This document shows positions 42,322-51,658 of a stretch of DNA of 64,000 bases, piece after piece; the first letter of the stretch is position 1; each line of letters begins with the position of its first letter. The notes under the pieces were generated by a model. The model did no database searches, was not told where the DNA came from, and saw only the letters and a program-made list of their open reading frames with translations. This stretch comes from Micromonospora chaiyaphumensis (GTDB lineage Bacteria; Actinomycetota; Actinomycetes; Mycobacteriales; Micromonosporaceae). Both the position numbers and the translations under genes were made by a program. The DNA lies in assembly GCF_900091435.1 (NCBI RefSeq), contig NZ_FMCS01000017.1, forward strand, positions 36,920 to 100,919. Reading direction: 5' to 3'.

Positions 42322-42513
42322 TCATTCGCAGCGGTCCTCCGCGCCCCGGCCGTAGGGCTCGCAGCAGTCCTGGCGGTGTCGATACACCCGAAGATCACGC
42401 CCGCACCGTCGGGCAAACTCCGGCGTGATCTCGTACAAGCAGGCCTGCCACACGACGGTCTCCCCGCCGCCGGAGACCACCTGGCCGTCACCCGGCCCCC
42501 CGCGCAGCAGCAC
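42322..42513 (-). CDS. Small GGPGDG-motif hypothetical protein
   Basis: A 63-residue protein beginning LLRGGPGDGQVVSGGGETVV, with a Cys-rich C-terminus (RHRQDCCEPYGRGAEDRC). The GGP-x-DG opening is common in small phage and mobile-element proteins of actinomycetes. The GTG at 42513 has GGAGGT 6 nt upstream, better than the GTG at 42519. Function unknown. Confidence 0.6.
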   Translation of the reverse strand: MLLRGGPGDGQVVSGGGETVVWQACLYEITPEFARRCGRDLRVYRHRQDCCEPYGRGAEDRCE

Positions 42514-43077
42514 CTCCACACCTCCGACCGTAGGGGATCGGCGAGCGCCAGGCCCGAGCTCGACCGATCACCCCCGCCGCCTTGGACGGATCGAGAAGGA
42601 GGGGTCCCCGCAGCGTGACCTGCACGGCTGCGGGGACCGGGTGTCGGTGGCCTGCGGCTGGGGCTGCTCCACCTGCACGTGGCCGTGGCCAGCAGCCTCA
42701 GGGCGACCTCGTCGACCTGTTGAGGTTCGCCGCACCGCCAGCAGTTCGCCAGCCCGCGGCTTGGCGTTGTGGAGAACTTCGGCGCTGTGCAAAACGCCCT
42801 GATCATGGCCGGATGTGCTAGCACCCCCGCGACCAGCGGTTGTCTCGCAGGCTTCCTGACTGGCGCCGCCTGGCTCCAACCTCCCGGTCCACCCGACCGC
42901 TGTGGCAGCTACTCGTAATGGGCCGGCGAGTCTGGCCGAGGTGCACGGGTCACGGAGTAAGGGATCCTCCTTTGCTGGAGATCCACCACCGACCCGCCTG
43001 TGGCGCGTCGGGTTATTCGTTGTGGCGGATCTCCACCCCTGCCGGCCTCCGGTTCTTCGATCATGACGTGAAGGGGG
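42514..43077. other. Gap without a supported gene
   Basis: 564 bp. Open frames exist on both strands, but none has consistent third-position GC together with a ribosome binding site and a recognisable protein. No hairpin of note was seen. Confidence 0.5.
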
Positions 43078-44194
43078 GTGGGGGATGAGGGGCACTTGCG
43101 GCCGGAGTGGTGGGGCCTGGAGGTGATGCCAGCCGGTCCGCAGGGGAGTGCCGGGGAGGAGCCAGCGCTGCATCGGCCGGTCGCGCCGATGCTCGCGGCG
43201 CCGGTGGACGTCGTACCCGAGGGGCCCGGCCTGGTACACGAGCCGAAGTGGGACGGGTGGCGGGCGATCGCCTTCCGCGAGGCGGATGGGGTGTACCTGC
43301 AGTCGCGGGCCGGCCGGAACCTGACCCCCTACTTCCCGGACATCACCCGCGCGATCCGGGCGGCCATCCCACCGGGCGTCGTGCTCGACGGCGAACTGAT
43401 CGTCTGGGAACGAGGCCGCACCAATTTCGCCCAACTGCAGCGGCGCGTCACCGCCGGCCGAGCCCTCCTACGCCTGGCCCGCGAGTGCCCCGCCCACTAC
43501 GTGCTGTTCGACCTGCTCGCCGACGCCGACGGCAGAGCGATCCTGGACCTACCCCTGTCTCAGCGTCGGGCCCGGCTGGAGCAGCTGCTCGCCGTCGCGC
43601 CGGCGCAGCTGACCCTGACGCCACAGACGGCCGACATGCGGCAGGTGTCGGACTGGCTCCTGCACTGGACCGTCGCGGCGGGCATCGAAGGCGTGGTCAG
43701 CAAGCGGCTGGCCGGCCGGTACGAGCCCGGCCGCCGCGGCTGGTCAAAGTTCCGCACCCGCATCGTTACGAACGCCATCGTCGGCGGAGTCACCGGCAGC
43801 ATCCGTAACCACGGAAACCGTACTGCTCGGTCGGCTCGACCGGCGGGGACGACTGCGCTACACCGGCCGCTCCCACCCGCTCACCACCGGCCAGGCCACG
43901 GAGCTGGCGGCGCTGCTCACACCACCGCGCCTTGCACGCCCCGGCACGATCGCCCACTCATGGCCGCAGCCGCTGCCCGCATCCTGGTCCGGCCAACTGG
44001 AGCGACCCGAACCCTTGCCGTATGTACAGGTGGACCCAGTCGTGGTGGCCGAGATCGACGCCGACGTCGCGTTCGAGCACCAACGGTGGCGCCACCGGGT
44101 CCGCTACGCGCGGACCCGACCGGACACGTCAATCTACGACGTGCCGCTACTCCTCGGCGAGGGCGACGACCCCTTCGGAATACCGGCTGGCTGA
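43078..44194 (+). pseudogene. ATP-dependent DNA ligase with one frameshift
   Basis: A LigC-type ATP-dependent ligase. The adenylation motif is HEPKWDGWRAIAF with the reactive Lys at about residue 54. GELIVWERGR and IEGVVSKRLAGRY follow, then WSKFRTR. After about 43801 the OB-fold continues in the next frame: LLGRLDRRGRLRYTGRS, YVQVDPVVVAEIDADVAFEH, ending in TGA at 44192-44194. One extra base around 43810-43814 would explain it. Either a recent pseudogene or a sequencing error. Start uncertain (43078 GTG or 43126 ATG). Confidence 0.8.
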
Positions 44195-44276
44195 GGTGCA
44201 CATCGGCGGCGACATCTTCAGGCGAGAGCCAGCCGTATGTGAATCTTGGATCTGGGCTTGCGAGAGTGACTATGGA

Positions 44277-44429
44277 TCAGGCGACGTACCTGACGAGGCC
44301 GAGCGCGAAGAGCGTGAACGCCAGGGCCATTAGCGCCCAGCCCGGTGCAGCGCCGAACGTGCCCGTGAGCCGGCCGAGGTACCCGACTGCCAGCAACACG
44401 AGGAACAGCCCGACGCACAGGAACCACAT
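44277..44429 (-). CDS. 50-residue two-span membrane protein
   Basis: A short frame giving MWFLCVGLFLVLLAVGYLGR, a Thr-Gly-Thr-Phe-Gly turn, and a second hydrophobic stretch GWALMALAFTLFALGLVRYV. Both helices are uninterrupted and the codons have high GC at position three, which argues for a real small membrane protein. No strong ribosome binding site. Function unknown. Confidence 0.55.
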   Translation of the reverse strand: MWFLCVGLFLVLLAVGYLGRLTGTFGAAPGWALMALAFTLFALGLVRYVA

Positions 44430-44572
44430 CCGGGCATCTAGTGGCCGCTTCCACTACCTCTGCGCCTGAGCGGGTGGGCGATGGCCACCGCATAGACGCT
44501 TGCCAGCGCACCGAACGGGAGGAGGGCAACAGGCACTGGCCCAGCAAGCGGGACTCTACGCACATGAAAACG

Positions 44573-45436
44573 CTACTGGTTTAGCCATGTCACCGTTCCC
44601 TTCTCGGGGACACCTACGTGGAGTCTGCGGTTTAGTCGGTCGACCGGTGCGGGTACCTTCACGGCGAGCGTCGATGACCAGGAAACGAACGTCCTGCCAG
44701 CGAGGAGGACACCCTCAATCGGCCCGGCGTCTTCGTGAAGCACGGCCCGAACGACGGGCGCAACAGCGGAGTGCAGAGGCTGGTATCGCCGAAGAACGGT
44801 AAGCCCAAGGGCTAGGGAACTCGGCGGGACCTTGTGTTTGCTGCCAGCGTCACGGGCGGCCAGGAGATCGCGGCGGACCTGTGCGAGCGCATCGTTTTCC
44901 AGGATGCCAAACTTCAGGCACGCAGCCAGGTACGCCTGTTTCAGCAGGGCGATCGTGTATCGGTTGCGGTCCGGACGGCATGCCTCAAGATCCACTTCAC
45001 CGGATGCCAGCATGGCGGCGATGTCGGGATGGCTGGAGCCATCGACCACCAGGACGAACTCTCCTTCTGGTGTTGTCCGAAAAAGGATGCGTCCGGCCCG
45101 ACGCCGACCCCTGACGCCTTCTGACCGGAAGTAGGGGATCGTGATCGCATCCTCAATCCAGTCCACAAGATCGGCTTCCACGAAACTTCCGAGCCGGTTG
45201 TTGCACGGCGCGCACGTGCGCGTCATTACCCGGCCGCCCAGCCGCGCTGGTGGGACGTGCTCGTCATTTGTTGCAGGATCGCCGCATATGGGGCAGTCGT
45301 TAAAGAAGCGCGGGTTTAGCGTCTCGATCAGCGTGATCGCTGCCGATTCTGCGGTGTCTGGCGGTCGGATCGCCATATCGAGGCTTCGGCCGCTGGGAAG
45401 CAGAACAGACATCGACTCAGGTGCCGTTCTCCGCAT
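44573..45436 (-). CDS. HNH-endonuclease-like zinc protein
   Basis: A 287-residue protein. N-terminal Cys48-x2-Cys51 (DCPICG), Asp58-Glu59-His60 (NDEHVPPARLGG) and Cys75-x2-Cys78-Asn-Asn (CAPCNNRLGS) form the split zinc/HNH core seen in HNH nucleases embedded in accessory regions. The remaining ~200 residues are unrecognised and mostly alpha/beta. The start at 45436 is tentative (another ATG at 45412). Likely a nuclease or restriction-like protein. No partner is adjacent. Confidence 0.65.
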   Translation of the reverse strand: MRRTAPESMSVLLPSGRSLDMAIRPPDTAESAAITLIETLNPRFFNDCPICGDPATNDEHVPPARLGGRVMTRTCAPCNNRLGSFVEADLVDWIEDAITIPYFRSEGVRGRRRAGRILFRTTPEGEFVLVVDGSSHPDIAAMLASGEVDLEACRPDRNRYTIALLKQAYLAACLKFGILENDALAQVRRDLLAARDAGSKHKVPPSSLALGLTVLRRYQPLHSAVAPVVRAVLHEDAGPIEGVLLAGRTFVSWSSTLAVKVPAPVDRLNRRLHVGVPEKGTVTWLNQ

Positions 45437-45529
45437 CTGGGAAGGCTACTCCCTCATCCTTGTCGGTGCTGCTCAACTCTTCCGGCAGCGAGGGCCGCCC
45501 GCTTCCGCCCTGGCTAGTCCCGCCCGATA

Positions 45530-46468
45530 CTAGGGATTGGCCTGCCCCTGCCGATCGACGATCTCGTACAACTCCTGGATGGCCCGGATCACCGAGGCGG
45601 CCAGCAGTACCGCCACCACGGCGTTGCCAGGGGTGTAGTGCTTGAGGTCGGCTTGGTGGACGGTGACGTGCCGGCTCAACTCTGTAGGGGCCGGTGTGCC
45701 GGAGCTCGGATACCAGGTGGTGTAGAAGACGCCGATCGGAGCGAGGGCGGCCCGCAGCCGTAGCTGGCTGATGGTCACCCGCTCCGGGTCAAACGACACC
45801 TGCTGCTTGACCGCCTTGTAGCCGCCCAGCGCTCGGGCCACCACGGTCTCCGTGGCTACCACAGCCAGTGCCTGCGCGGCCTCCTGGTGTCCGGCGCCGA
45901 ACGCGTCGATGGCCTTGGCAACCAACGGCAGTTGCCCGGCCAGCCGGGGGTGGGTGACGGCGGTGAGGACCTCCCGGCAATCCTCCACCACCTCGGTCGT
46001 GCGTGCCAGCAGAATCTGAATCCGCGCGTCCCGGTCGGGGGCGGCCAGCATCTCCTCCACGATCTCGCGTCGGGGCACCCACACAATCGGCAGCCCTTCG
46101 TCTTGGAAGACCGTGACCACCTGCTTGTGATCTATGCCGGTCGGCCAGTTCGGGGGCATCCACTCCCGAATCTGTTCGAAGAGCGGGGCCATGGTCTGTC
46201 GCAGGTCCGGGAATATCAGGCCGCGGAAATGCGCGGACATATCCGGGGTCCACTTGACGTCCACCTTGGGCACGAGGCCGGCCAAGCTGCGCCGGATTTG
46301 CTCATCTAAGAAGCTCAGGTTGGGAGCGAAAAAGTTGAACCGGGGAAACGGGTTGCCAGCCGGGTTGTGGCTTACTGGGATCCTGACCCCACCCGACTCC
46401 TCGTCGCCAGGGTCCTCGAAGTCATCGAAGTCGTTGTCAGGGGTTTCGTCGGGGGGCACGTCAGGCAC
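45530..46468 (-). CDS. Hypothetical protein of an accessory region
   Basis: A 312-residue protein. An acidic N-terminus (DNDFDDFEDPGDEESGG) is followed by an amphipathic helical body, with a hydrophobic segment near the C-terminus (AVVAVLLAASVIRAIQELYE). The GTG start at 46468 has AGGAGAA 7 nt upstream; the longer frame to 46624 lacks one. No family recognised. The pattern WVPRREIVEEMLAAPDRDARIQ and the terminal hydrophobic helix suggest a membrane-associated regulator, but nothing firmer can be said. Confidence 0.65.
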   Translation of the reverse strand: MPDVPPDETPDNDFDDFEDPGDEESGGVRIPVSHNPAGNPFPRFNFFAPNLSFLDEQIRRSLAGLVPKVDVKWTPDMSAHFRGLIFPDLRQTMAPLFEQIREWMPPNWPTGIDHKQVVTVFQDEGLPIVWVPRREIVEEMLAAPDRDARIQILLARTTEVVEDCREVLTAVTHPRLAGQLPLVAKAIDAFGAGHQEAAQALAVVATETVVARALGGYKAVKQQVSFDPERVTISQLRLRAALAPIGVFYTTWYPSSGTPAPTELSRHVTVHQADLKHYTPGNAVVAVLLAASVIRAIQELYEIVDRQGQANP

Positions 46469-46927
46469 GGCGGTTCTCCTGTATGAGCGGGTGGTGTCGG
46501 CGGCGGCCCGCCTCGGCTCGTGGCCAACAGGCAGCCCGCTGACTGCAGCGCCGACAAGGGACGGACGATCACTCAGGGCAAGTGTGCCATCACGAGACCA
46601 CAGTGAGCGGCCAGCAGTTGCCAAGCTGGGGGATGCCGAGCCGAAGCTGACGGCGGACCTCTATCCACACCGACATTCAAGCTAGGGGTCGCCATCAAGG
46701 TCCCTGGATCGTCCGGCCGGCGGTGTGAGGATCTTGGGGTCCGGCACCCGCCCTTCGTCGTTGCTCGACCGATCGGAGCGCGAAGCGACTCCTTGCCTGT
46801 TGACCACGTTGACGGGCGGGGCTACTGCCGGAGGACGGCCGCCCTGTTAGGAACTCATTGAATCGGCTGATCCCGGCGGGTAGCCGATCCTTCGACTGGC
46901 CGACCCTGTCCCGATCGCCCCTTTGCG
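46469..46927. other. Gap without a supported gene
   Basis: 459 bp between two minus-strand genes. It contains the ribosome binding site of the gene at 45530-46468. No convincing coding frame, repeat or terminator was seen. Confidence 0.5.
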
Positions 46928-47875
46928 CTACGGGCTGGTGAATCGAGCGACGACCGGCGCGTGATCCGGCACAACGACCGCTTCCCGGCTGCGGGTGGAG
47001 GCGCCGATGGAGGTGATGTCGTCGACGAGCGAGTCGATGCTGACCAGGCGCAGCTGGAGGTCGCGGGTGGCCAGGATGTGGTCGATGAGTTCGCCGCGGC
47101 CTTGGTAGATGCGGGAGTAGGCGCGGGCTGGCGGTAGGCGTCGTCCGAGGTTGTACAGCCGGACCGCGTCGCCCTTGTCCGGGCGGTCGACGTCCCCGTC
47201 CGCGGGGCCCTCGAGCAGCACCGTGGTGACGGCGTCCGGTCCGTCGTTGAGGTCGCCGCACAGGATCGTCGGCATGCCCGGCTGCCCGTCGACGGCGGCT
47301 GCGGCAAGGACGTCGTTGAGGTGCACGCGCAGCGCGACGGCCTCGGCGGTGCGGCGGAGCAGGGCGTAGCCGGCGCCGCGGGCGCGTTCGTCTTCGGTGC
47401 GGGGGTAGCGCCGCCCGCCGGGGTAGGTGAGCAGCTTGCTCTTGAGGTGGGCGGTCAGCAGCCGTAACCCGGGGCCGCCGCAGTCGACGTGCACCTGGAC
47501 CGCGCCGCGGCCCAGGTGTGTGAGGGTCCCGCCGTCAACGTCGGGGACCGCAGGCAGCCCTGCCTGCGGCAGCGCGACGATCTGCGCTTCCTCGGTGAGG
47601 GCGTGGCGGGCGAGGACAGCCACGCGGATGCCGCGGCTGTCCGGGTGGGAGGACACGATCGCCTGCCAGGGCTCGCCGAGGGCTGCCCGGAGGTCTTCGG
47701 CCGCTGTCGGGGAGCCGATCTCCTGGAGGGCGACCACGTCGGCGCCCGTGCCCGAGATGAGTCCGGCGAGATAGGCGAGCTTCGCGGCGTACGTTTCTGC
47801 CGCCGACGTGTCGGTGTTGTCGGGTCGGAACAGGTTCTCCACGTTCCACGTCATGACGATCAGGTCGTTGGCCAC
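46928..47875 (-). CDS. Endonuclease/exonuclease/phosphatase (EEP) family protein
   Basis: A 315-residue DNase I-fold hydrolase. The metal and catalytic motifs are TWNVENLF (about 9-16), ALQEIGS (Glu about 51), HLKSKLL, GDLNDGPD and the C-terminal PDHAPVVARF. No signal peptide, so cytoplasmic. The GTG start has GGAG 6 nt upstream. Members cleave phosphodiesters or phospholipid head groups; the substrate is unassigned. Confidence 0.85.
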   Translation of the reverse strand: MANDLIVMTWNVENLFRPDNTDTSAAETYAAKLAYLAGLISGTGADVVALQEIGSPTAAEDLRAALGEPWQAIVSSHPDSRGIRVAVLARHALTEEAQIVALPQAGLPAVPDVDGGTLTHLGRGAVQVHVDCGGPGLRLLTAHLKSKLLTYPGGRRYPRTEDERARGAGYALLRRTAEAVALRVHLNDVLAAAAVDGQPGMPTILCGDLNDGPDAVTTVLLEGPADGDVDRPDKGDAVRLYNLGRRLPPARAYSRIYQGRGELIDHILATRDLQLRLVSIDSLVDDITSIGASTRSREAVVVPDHAPVVARFTSP

Positions 47876-48136
47876 CGTCGCTCCAAGCGTGCGCTACCAG
47901 CTGAGAGTCGCACTGTAAGACGCCGCTGCAGCCGCGGGCGCCGCCCCGTCGCCATGTCGACACGCACCAACCAGCCAGCAGTAACAGACACGCCCGCCCG
48001 GCCACCGGTGCCGGCGCAAGGAGGCTGGTCCGGGCCAGTATTCGCAGAAGCCTCTTTCCCTCTTCACAAAGGCGACCTTCGATGGACATGATCGGCCGAG
48101 ATGGTCGCTGTTCATCGCGCTGCCGAGGAGGCCTTC

Positions 48137-48811
48137 ATGCCCGTCACCCGACCGTCCCCCCGAACCTCACTACGGCGGCGAGCCTTTACCGCCCTAGCCA
48201 CAGTGGCCCTGGCCGGCGCCTACCTACTCGCCGTCGACGCTGCGCCAGCCCTCGCCACACCTCCCGGCATCCCGTCCAAGGCGACCGCCCAGTCGCAGCT
48301 CAACGCTCTCACCGTCAAGTCCGAGGGCTCGACGAGCGGGTACTCCCGGGACCTGTTCCCCCACTGGATCACCATCAGCGGCACCTGCAACACCCGCGAG
48401 ACCGTCCTCAAGCGCGACGGCACCTCCGTCGTCACCGACAGCAGCTGCGCCGCCGTGTCCGGCCGCTGGTACAGCCCATACGACGGCGCGACCTGGACCG
48501 CCGCCGCCGACGTCGACATCGACCACGTCGTGCCCCTCGCCGAGGCATGGCGCTCAGGTGCCAACGGATGGACCACCAGCCGGCGGCAGAGCTTCGCCAA
48601 CGACCTCAGCCACCCGCAGCTGATCGCCGTCACCGACAACGTCAACCAGGCCAAGGGCGACCAGGACCCCTCCACCTGGCAGCCGCCCCTGTCGTCCTAC
48701 CGGTGCACCTACAGCAAAATGTGGATCACCGTGAAGTACACCTGGGGTCTGGCCCTGCAGTCGTCGGAGAAGTCCGCCCTGCAGAGCATGCTGAACACCT
48801 GCAGCTCCTGA
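48137..48811 (+). CDS. Secreted HNH (GmrSD-C/DUF1524-type) nuclease
   Basis: A 224-residue exported nuclease. The signal peptide ends in APALA (cleavage about residue 40). The catalytic core DIDHVVPLAEAW (about 127-138), the following FANDLSHPQLIAVTDNVNQ and KGDQDPSTWQPP match the HNH family of secreted actinobacterial nucleases. GAGGAGG precedes the ATG by 5 nt. A 27-nt copy of the 3' end reappears at 53851-53877, showing that a second copy once existed. Confidence 0.87.
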   Translation: MPVTRPSPRTSLRRRAFTALATVALAGAYLLAVDAAPALATPPGIPSKATAQSQLNALTVKSEGSTSGYSRDLFPHWITISGTCNTRETVLKRDGTSVVTDSSCAAVSGRWYSPYDGATWTAAADVDIDHVVPLAEAWRSGANGWTTSRRQSFANDLSHPQLIAVTDNVNQAKGDQDPSTWQPPLSSYRCTYSKMWITVKYTWGLALQSSEKSALQSMLNTCSS

Positions 48812-49276
48812 CGCCCCAGGGAGTCCGCGCACTCATAGCCCCGAGGTTGCCGCCGGGCGGCCTGCGACTGGAAAGCACGTGCGGGCTTCCGAGGCGAGGA
48901 GGCATATGGCCGGATGCCAGTGACGTGGTCAACGGGCGGCGAATTCAACCCCAGGCTTGCCGCCTCATCCGCCACCCGCCGCCGACTGCGACGACAGTCG
49001 CGGCGGGCGAGCCAGGTGGCCGCGCCGTCCGCACGGGTGAGTGGCGGCCGTTCAATAGCCTTGGATCTATAGCAGAAGGGTGGCGTGGCCTCACGGGGAT
49101 CTCGCGGATGGACATATGGAGCCGTGGACCGTGGCGCTGGTGGATCAATGGCTCAGCTGGGTGCACGACCGACACGGCGAGTTCGACTGCCGCGACAGCC
49201 TAACTTGACAGTTTCCCGCGCCTCAGAGACCGAAGGTGAGTTAAGCCTCGTCCTCGCGGGCACCGATGCCGGACAC
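48812..49276. other. Gap without a supported gene
   Basis: 465 bp between the secreted HNH gene and the STAS-like gene. Fragments of open frame occur on both strands, but none has an initiation signal or recognisable protein. Confidence 0.5.
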
Positions 49277-49855
49277 TTATAGAATTCCCGCAGTGGAAGG
49301 CAGCAACGGTAGCGAGTAGGTGAATTCCTTGCCGCCGCGCTCGGCAATTCCTCGCTCGCGTATGAGTGCTCGAGCTGCAACGAGTCGCTTAAGTCGGTTG
49401 TTGGCGTTGGGCGCGGAGATGCTGAGTTGTTCGGCAAGGTCGGTCGCGGTGAATCGATGGAGTTCTGCGGCAACTTCGAAGGTCTGGTCCAGGACTTCCG
49501 AGGCGGCGATGAGCGTTATGTGGCCGTGGTCCACCTCGGCAGCGAATAATTCCCGACGTTCGAGGCAAACAGCTACCGTCTCTTGGTTCTCCTCGTTGAG
49601 TCCAGTCAGCAGGACGGTTGTTGGTGGCCTGTCGTTCGCCGCGAGCGCCGAATAATATCGGCCAAGAAATTCGTCAGCGAAGCTGATCGTCATCGCCTTG
49701 ACGACGGTGAAGTCAATGACGACGTGCGTGGCAGCGCCGAAGGAGATGCGATCTTCCAGATCGCGGAGGGCTGTCCTAGCGACGCCTCGGGTCGCGAGGA
49801 AGTCTCCGTGCGCGCTGACGGCGTAGGTGAGCGGTGCGGCGGGTTCCCGTTTCAC
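49277..49855 (-). CDS. STAS-like (DUF4325) protein with C-terminal winged helix
   Basis: A 192-residue protein. An N-terminal STAS-like domain (THVVIDFTVVKAMTISFADE, about 42-61, with FLGRYYSAL) resembles DUF4325. A C-terminal helix-turn-helix (ATDLAEQLSISAPNANNRLK, about 136-155) follows. Downstream partner of the STAS/HATPase gene 28 bp upstream. The pair looks like an anti-sigma/anti-anti-sigma style switch with a DNA-binding output (inference). Confidence 0.7.
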   Translation of the reverse strand: MKREPAAPLTYAVSAHGDFLATRGVARTALRDLEDRISFGAATHVVIDFTVVKAMTISFADEFLGRYYSALAANDRPPTTVLLTGLNEENQETVAVCLERRELFAAEVDHGHITLIAASEVLDQTFEVAAELHRFTATDLAEQLSISAPNANNRLKRLVAARALIRERGIAERGGKEFTYSLPLLPSTAGIL

Positions 49856-49883
49856 GTGACTGATTGAAACACGCCACGGACTG

Positions 49884-50729
49884 TTACGGAACCCGGACGC
49901 GTAGCCACGCCCAGGTTCCGCTGATCGGGGTGCCGACTGTCTCGCAGGTCACCGTACGGTTCCGCCGCACAACGACGCTGGCGATGGCGTCGCCGCTGCG
50001 AAGGATCAGGCGGCCGACGCCGTCGCGGCGGGCCTGCTCGCGAAGATCCGTGAGCCCGTGTCCGCGGCCTTCCAGGGCACCGGTCACGCCGTACCGCAAC
50101 GCGAGGTCGAGCGCGGTTTTGTGATCAGCGACCTTTTCGTAGAGGGAGTTGGTCCGAAGGTGTTCAAGGACGCCCACGCCGGTGTCGCAGATGGCGAACT
50201 CAAAGCCGGCTCGCCGGCTGGTGGCTCCACTGTAGAGCTGAGCGGCCGCGAACGCTCCGAGAGGACTCTCGCCGTGGGTGGTGGCATTGTCGATGAGTTC
50301 TCCGATGCTCCTGAACGCCGCGCTGGCGGCACGGGGGTGCAGTTGGTCCTCCGTCATCCGGCCGAGCGTGGCAGCGACCTCGTTGCCGTTGGCGGGCGAC
50401 ACCGCCGTGACCTCGAGTAGTCGCTGGGAGCAGTCGTTGCGCCGCTGGGTGGCGAGCGCTCCCGTGATCGTGGCGATGGGCTCGATGTACTCGACGACGT
50501 TCATGCGCTGGATGTAGGAAGCGACGTCGTCGCTCTCGGGCATGAGGAACGTGACGTCGGCACCGCCATGGGCGGCGGTCGTCGCCAGCGTGACCATGGC
50601 GGCCAGCTCCAGGGGGCCGGCGAACTGTAGTCGTCGGGCGTCGAGCACGACGGCCCGGTCGGCGGCGCGGTCGTGCACCGACAGCTCGGCTCGCAGGAAG
50701 GGGTGCCGCCCGGACAGCTCGATCCGCAC
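49884..50729 (-). CDS. STAS - HATPase (GHKL) fusion protein
   Basis: A 281-residue protein. An N-terminal STAS-like domain (~1-90) precedes a GHKL ATPase: N box IGELIDNATTHGES (Asn148), G1 CDTGVGV (about 182) and G2 GRGHGLTDL (about 223). There is no membrane span or phospho-acceptor His, so it resembles anti-sigma kinases rather than sensors. GTG start with a weak ribosome binding site. It is divergent from the ubiquitin-like operon and co-directional with the STAS-like gene, making it a candidate regulator or sensor of that operon. Confidence 0.72.
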   Translation of the reverse strand: MRIELSGRHPFLRAELSVHDRAADRAVVLDARRLQFAGPLELAAMVTLATTAAHGGADVTFLMPESDDVASYIQRMNVVEYIEPIATITGALATQRRNDCSQRLLEVTAVSPANGNEVAATLGRMTEDQLHPRAASAAFRSIGELIDNATTHGESPLGAFAAAQLYSGATSRRAGFEFAICDTGVGVLEHLRTNSLYEKVADHKTALDLALRYGVTGALEGRGHGLTDLREQARRDGVGRLILRSGDAIASVVVRRNRTVTCETVGTPISGTWAWLRVRVP

Positions 50730-50794
50730 AGGTCCAGCATCCCAGGCCGCGGTGCCGACCGCCGCGCTGCCCCGCCCGGCCGGCCGCTGAGAAG

Positions 50795-50823
50795 ATTGAC
50801 ACGCCTTCGATCATCGGTTTAAC
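50795..50823 (+). promoter_or_regulatory. Near-consensus promoter of the ubiquitin-like operon
   Basis: TTGACA (perfect -35), 17-bp spacer, TTAACT (-10). The predicted start is about 50830, giving a ~66-nt leader with a GGGGCG-GA-CGCCCC hairpin and GGAGAG 8 nt before the ATG at 50896. A consensus -35 is rare in this GC-rich window, so the operon is likely expressed constitutively. Confidence 0.7.
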
Positions 50824-50895
50824 TGAGCCCGATGAAACCGCGCGGGGCGCGGACGGCGGGGCGGACGCCCCACGAGGAAACGGAGAGCTACGTTC

Positions 50896-51180
50896 ATGAC
50901 CACGGAGATCGAGGAGAAGAAGCCGCACCCGGGCGGCCCGCTCATTACGGTGACGGTGTTCGCGCCGCGCTCGCCGGAGCCCAAGACGTTCCAGTTCCGG
51001 CGCAACGACACCGTGGGTGAGGCCGCGCGGCAGGTCGCCGACGCCTTCGGCTACCAGGCCGGCAACCCGTCGCTGGCCACCGACGACCAGGTGGTGCTCG
51101 ACCGGGACAAGACCCTGGCAGGCGCGCAGGTGCGCGACGGCGACCAGCTGCACCTGGTTGATGTTGGCGGCGGGGTCTGA
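50896..51180 (+). CDS. Ubiquitin-like (beta-grasp) modifier protein
   Basis: A 94-residue protein. After a charged N-terminal tail (1-15), the beta-grasp runs from ITVTVFAPRS (about 17-26) to GDQLHLVDVGGGV. The strand-helix order and the DTVGEAARQVADAFGY helix match prokaryotic Ubl domains such as DUF2604/multiubiquitin. The C-terminus is Gly91-Gly92-Gly93-Val94, so removal of one residue would expose a di-glycine for adenylation. First gene of a four-gene operon with E2-like, JAB and E1-like proteins, which fixes its role as a protein modifier. Confidence 0.87.
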   Translation: MTTEIEEKKPHPGGPLITVTVFAPRSPEPKTFQFRRNDTVGEAARQVADAFGYQAGNPSLATDDQVVLDRDKTLAGAQVRDGDQLHLVDVGGGV

Positions 51181-51181
51181 C

Positions 51182-51658
51182 GTGATCCCCACGGTTGTCA
51201 CACGCACCGTGATCGCCTCGGAGCTTCCGGCGGCGCAAGCCTGGGCGGCCCGCCGCCCAGGCTGGACCGTGGACCTCAACGGGGACGCGGAGCCGCTGCT
51301 CATCGTCGGCGCCGTACACCCCGGCTCCGGCGCCCTGGTACGGATCACGGCGGATCTGTCCGGGTACCCCGCGGTCCCGCCGGCGTGGCGCTTCACCGAT
51401 TCCGCCGGCGGATCGGCGGCACCATTCCCACAGCCTGGCGGTAGCCCCGTCGTGCCGGGCTCCATCTTCCACCCGAACCGGTTGATCTGCGCCCCGTGGA
51501 ACCGCCTGGCATACGCCGAGCACGGCGGACCCCACCCCGACTGGGGTGCGTTGACCAACTGGAAGACGGCCGGCGCCGGCTACACCAAGGCCGACACCCT
51601 GGCGGACATGCTCAGCCAGATCCACCTGCACCTGACCCTGAGCCCGGGGATGAGCTGA
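51182..51658 (+). CDS. E2-like ubiquitin-conjugating protein
   Basis: A 158-residue UBC-fold protein. The E2 hallmark region YPAVPPAWRF (62-71) leads to a candidate catalytic Cys103 in LICAPWNRLAY, preceded by the FHPN motif. The final helix LADMLSQIHLHL fits the fold. The GTG start lies 1 nt after the modifier stop; an in-frame ATG at 51161 is the alternative. Its stop overlaps the JAB start (TGATG). It presumably receives the activated modifier from the E1-like protein and passes it to a target; no separate E3 is visible. Confidence 0.82.
   Translation: MIPTVVTRTVIASELPAAQAWAARRPGWTVDLNGDAEPLLIVGAVHPGSGALVRITADLSGYPAVPPAWRFTDSAGGSAAPFPQPGGSPVVPGSIFHPNRLICAPWNRLAYAEHGGPHPDWGALTNWKTAGAGYTKADTLADMLSQIHLHLTLSPGMS

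Noticed and set aside
32969..42538. Shared 14-mer CGACCGTAGGGGAT at 32969 and 42525
   Set aside because: A match of this length is expected by chance in a GC-rich 64-kb window, and the contexts differ.
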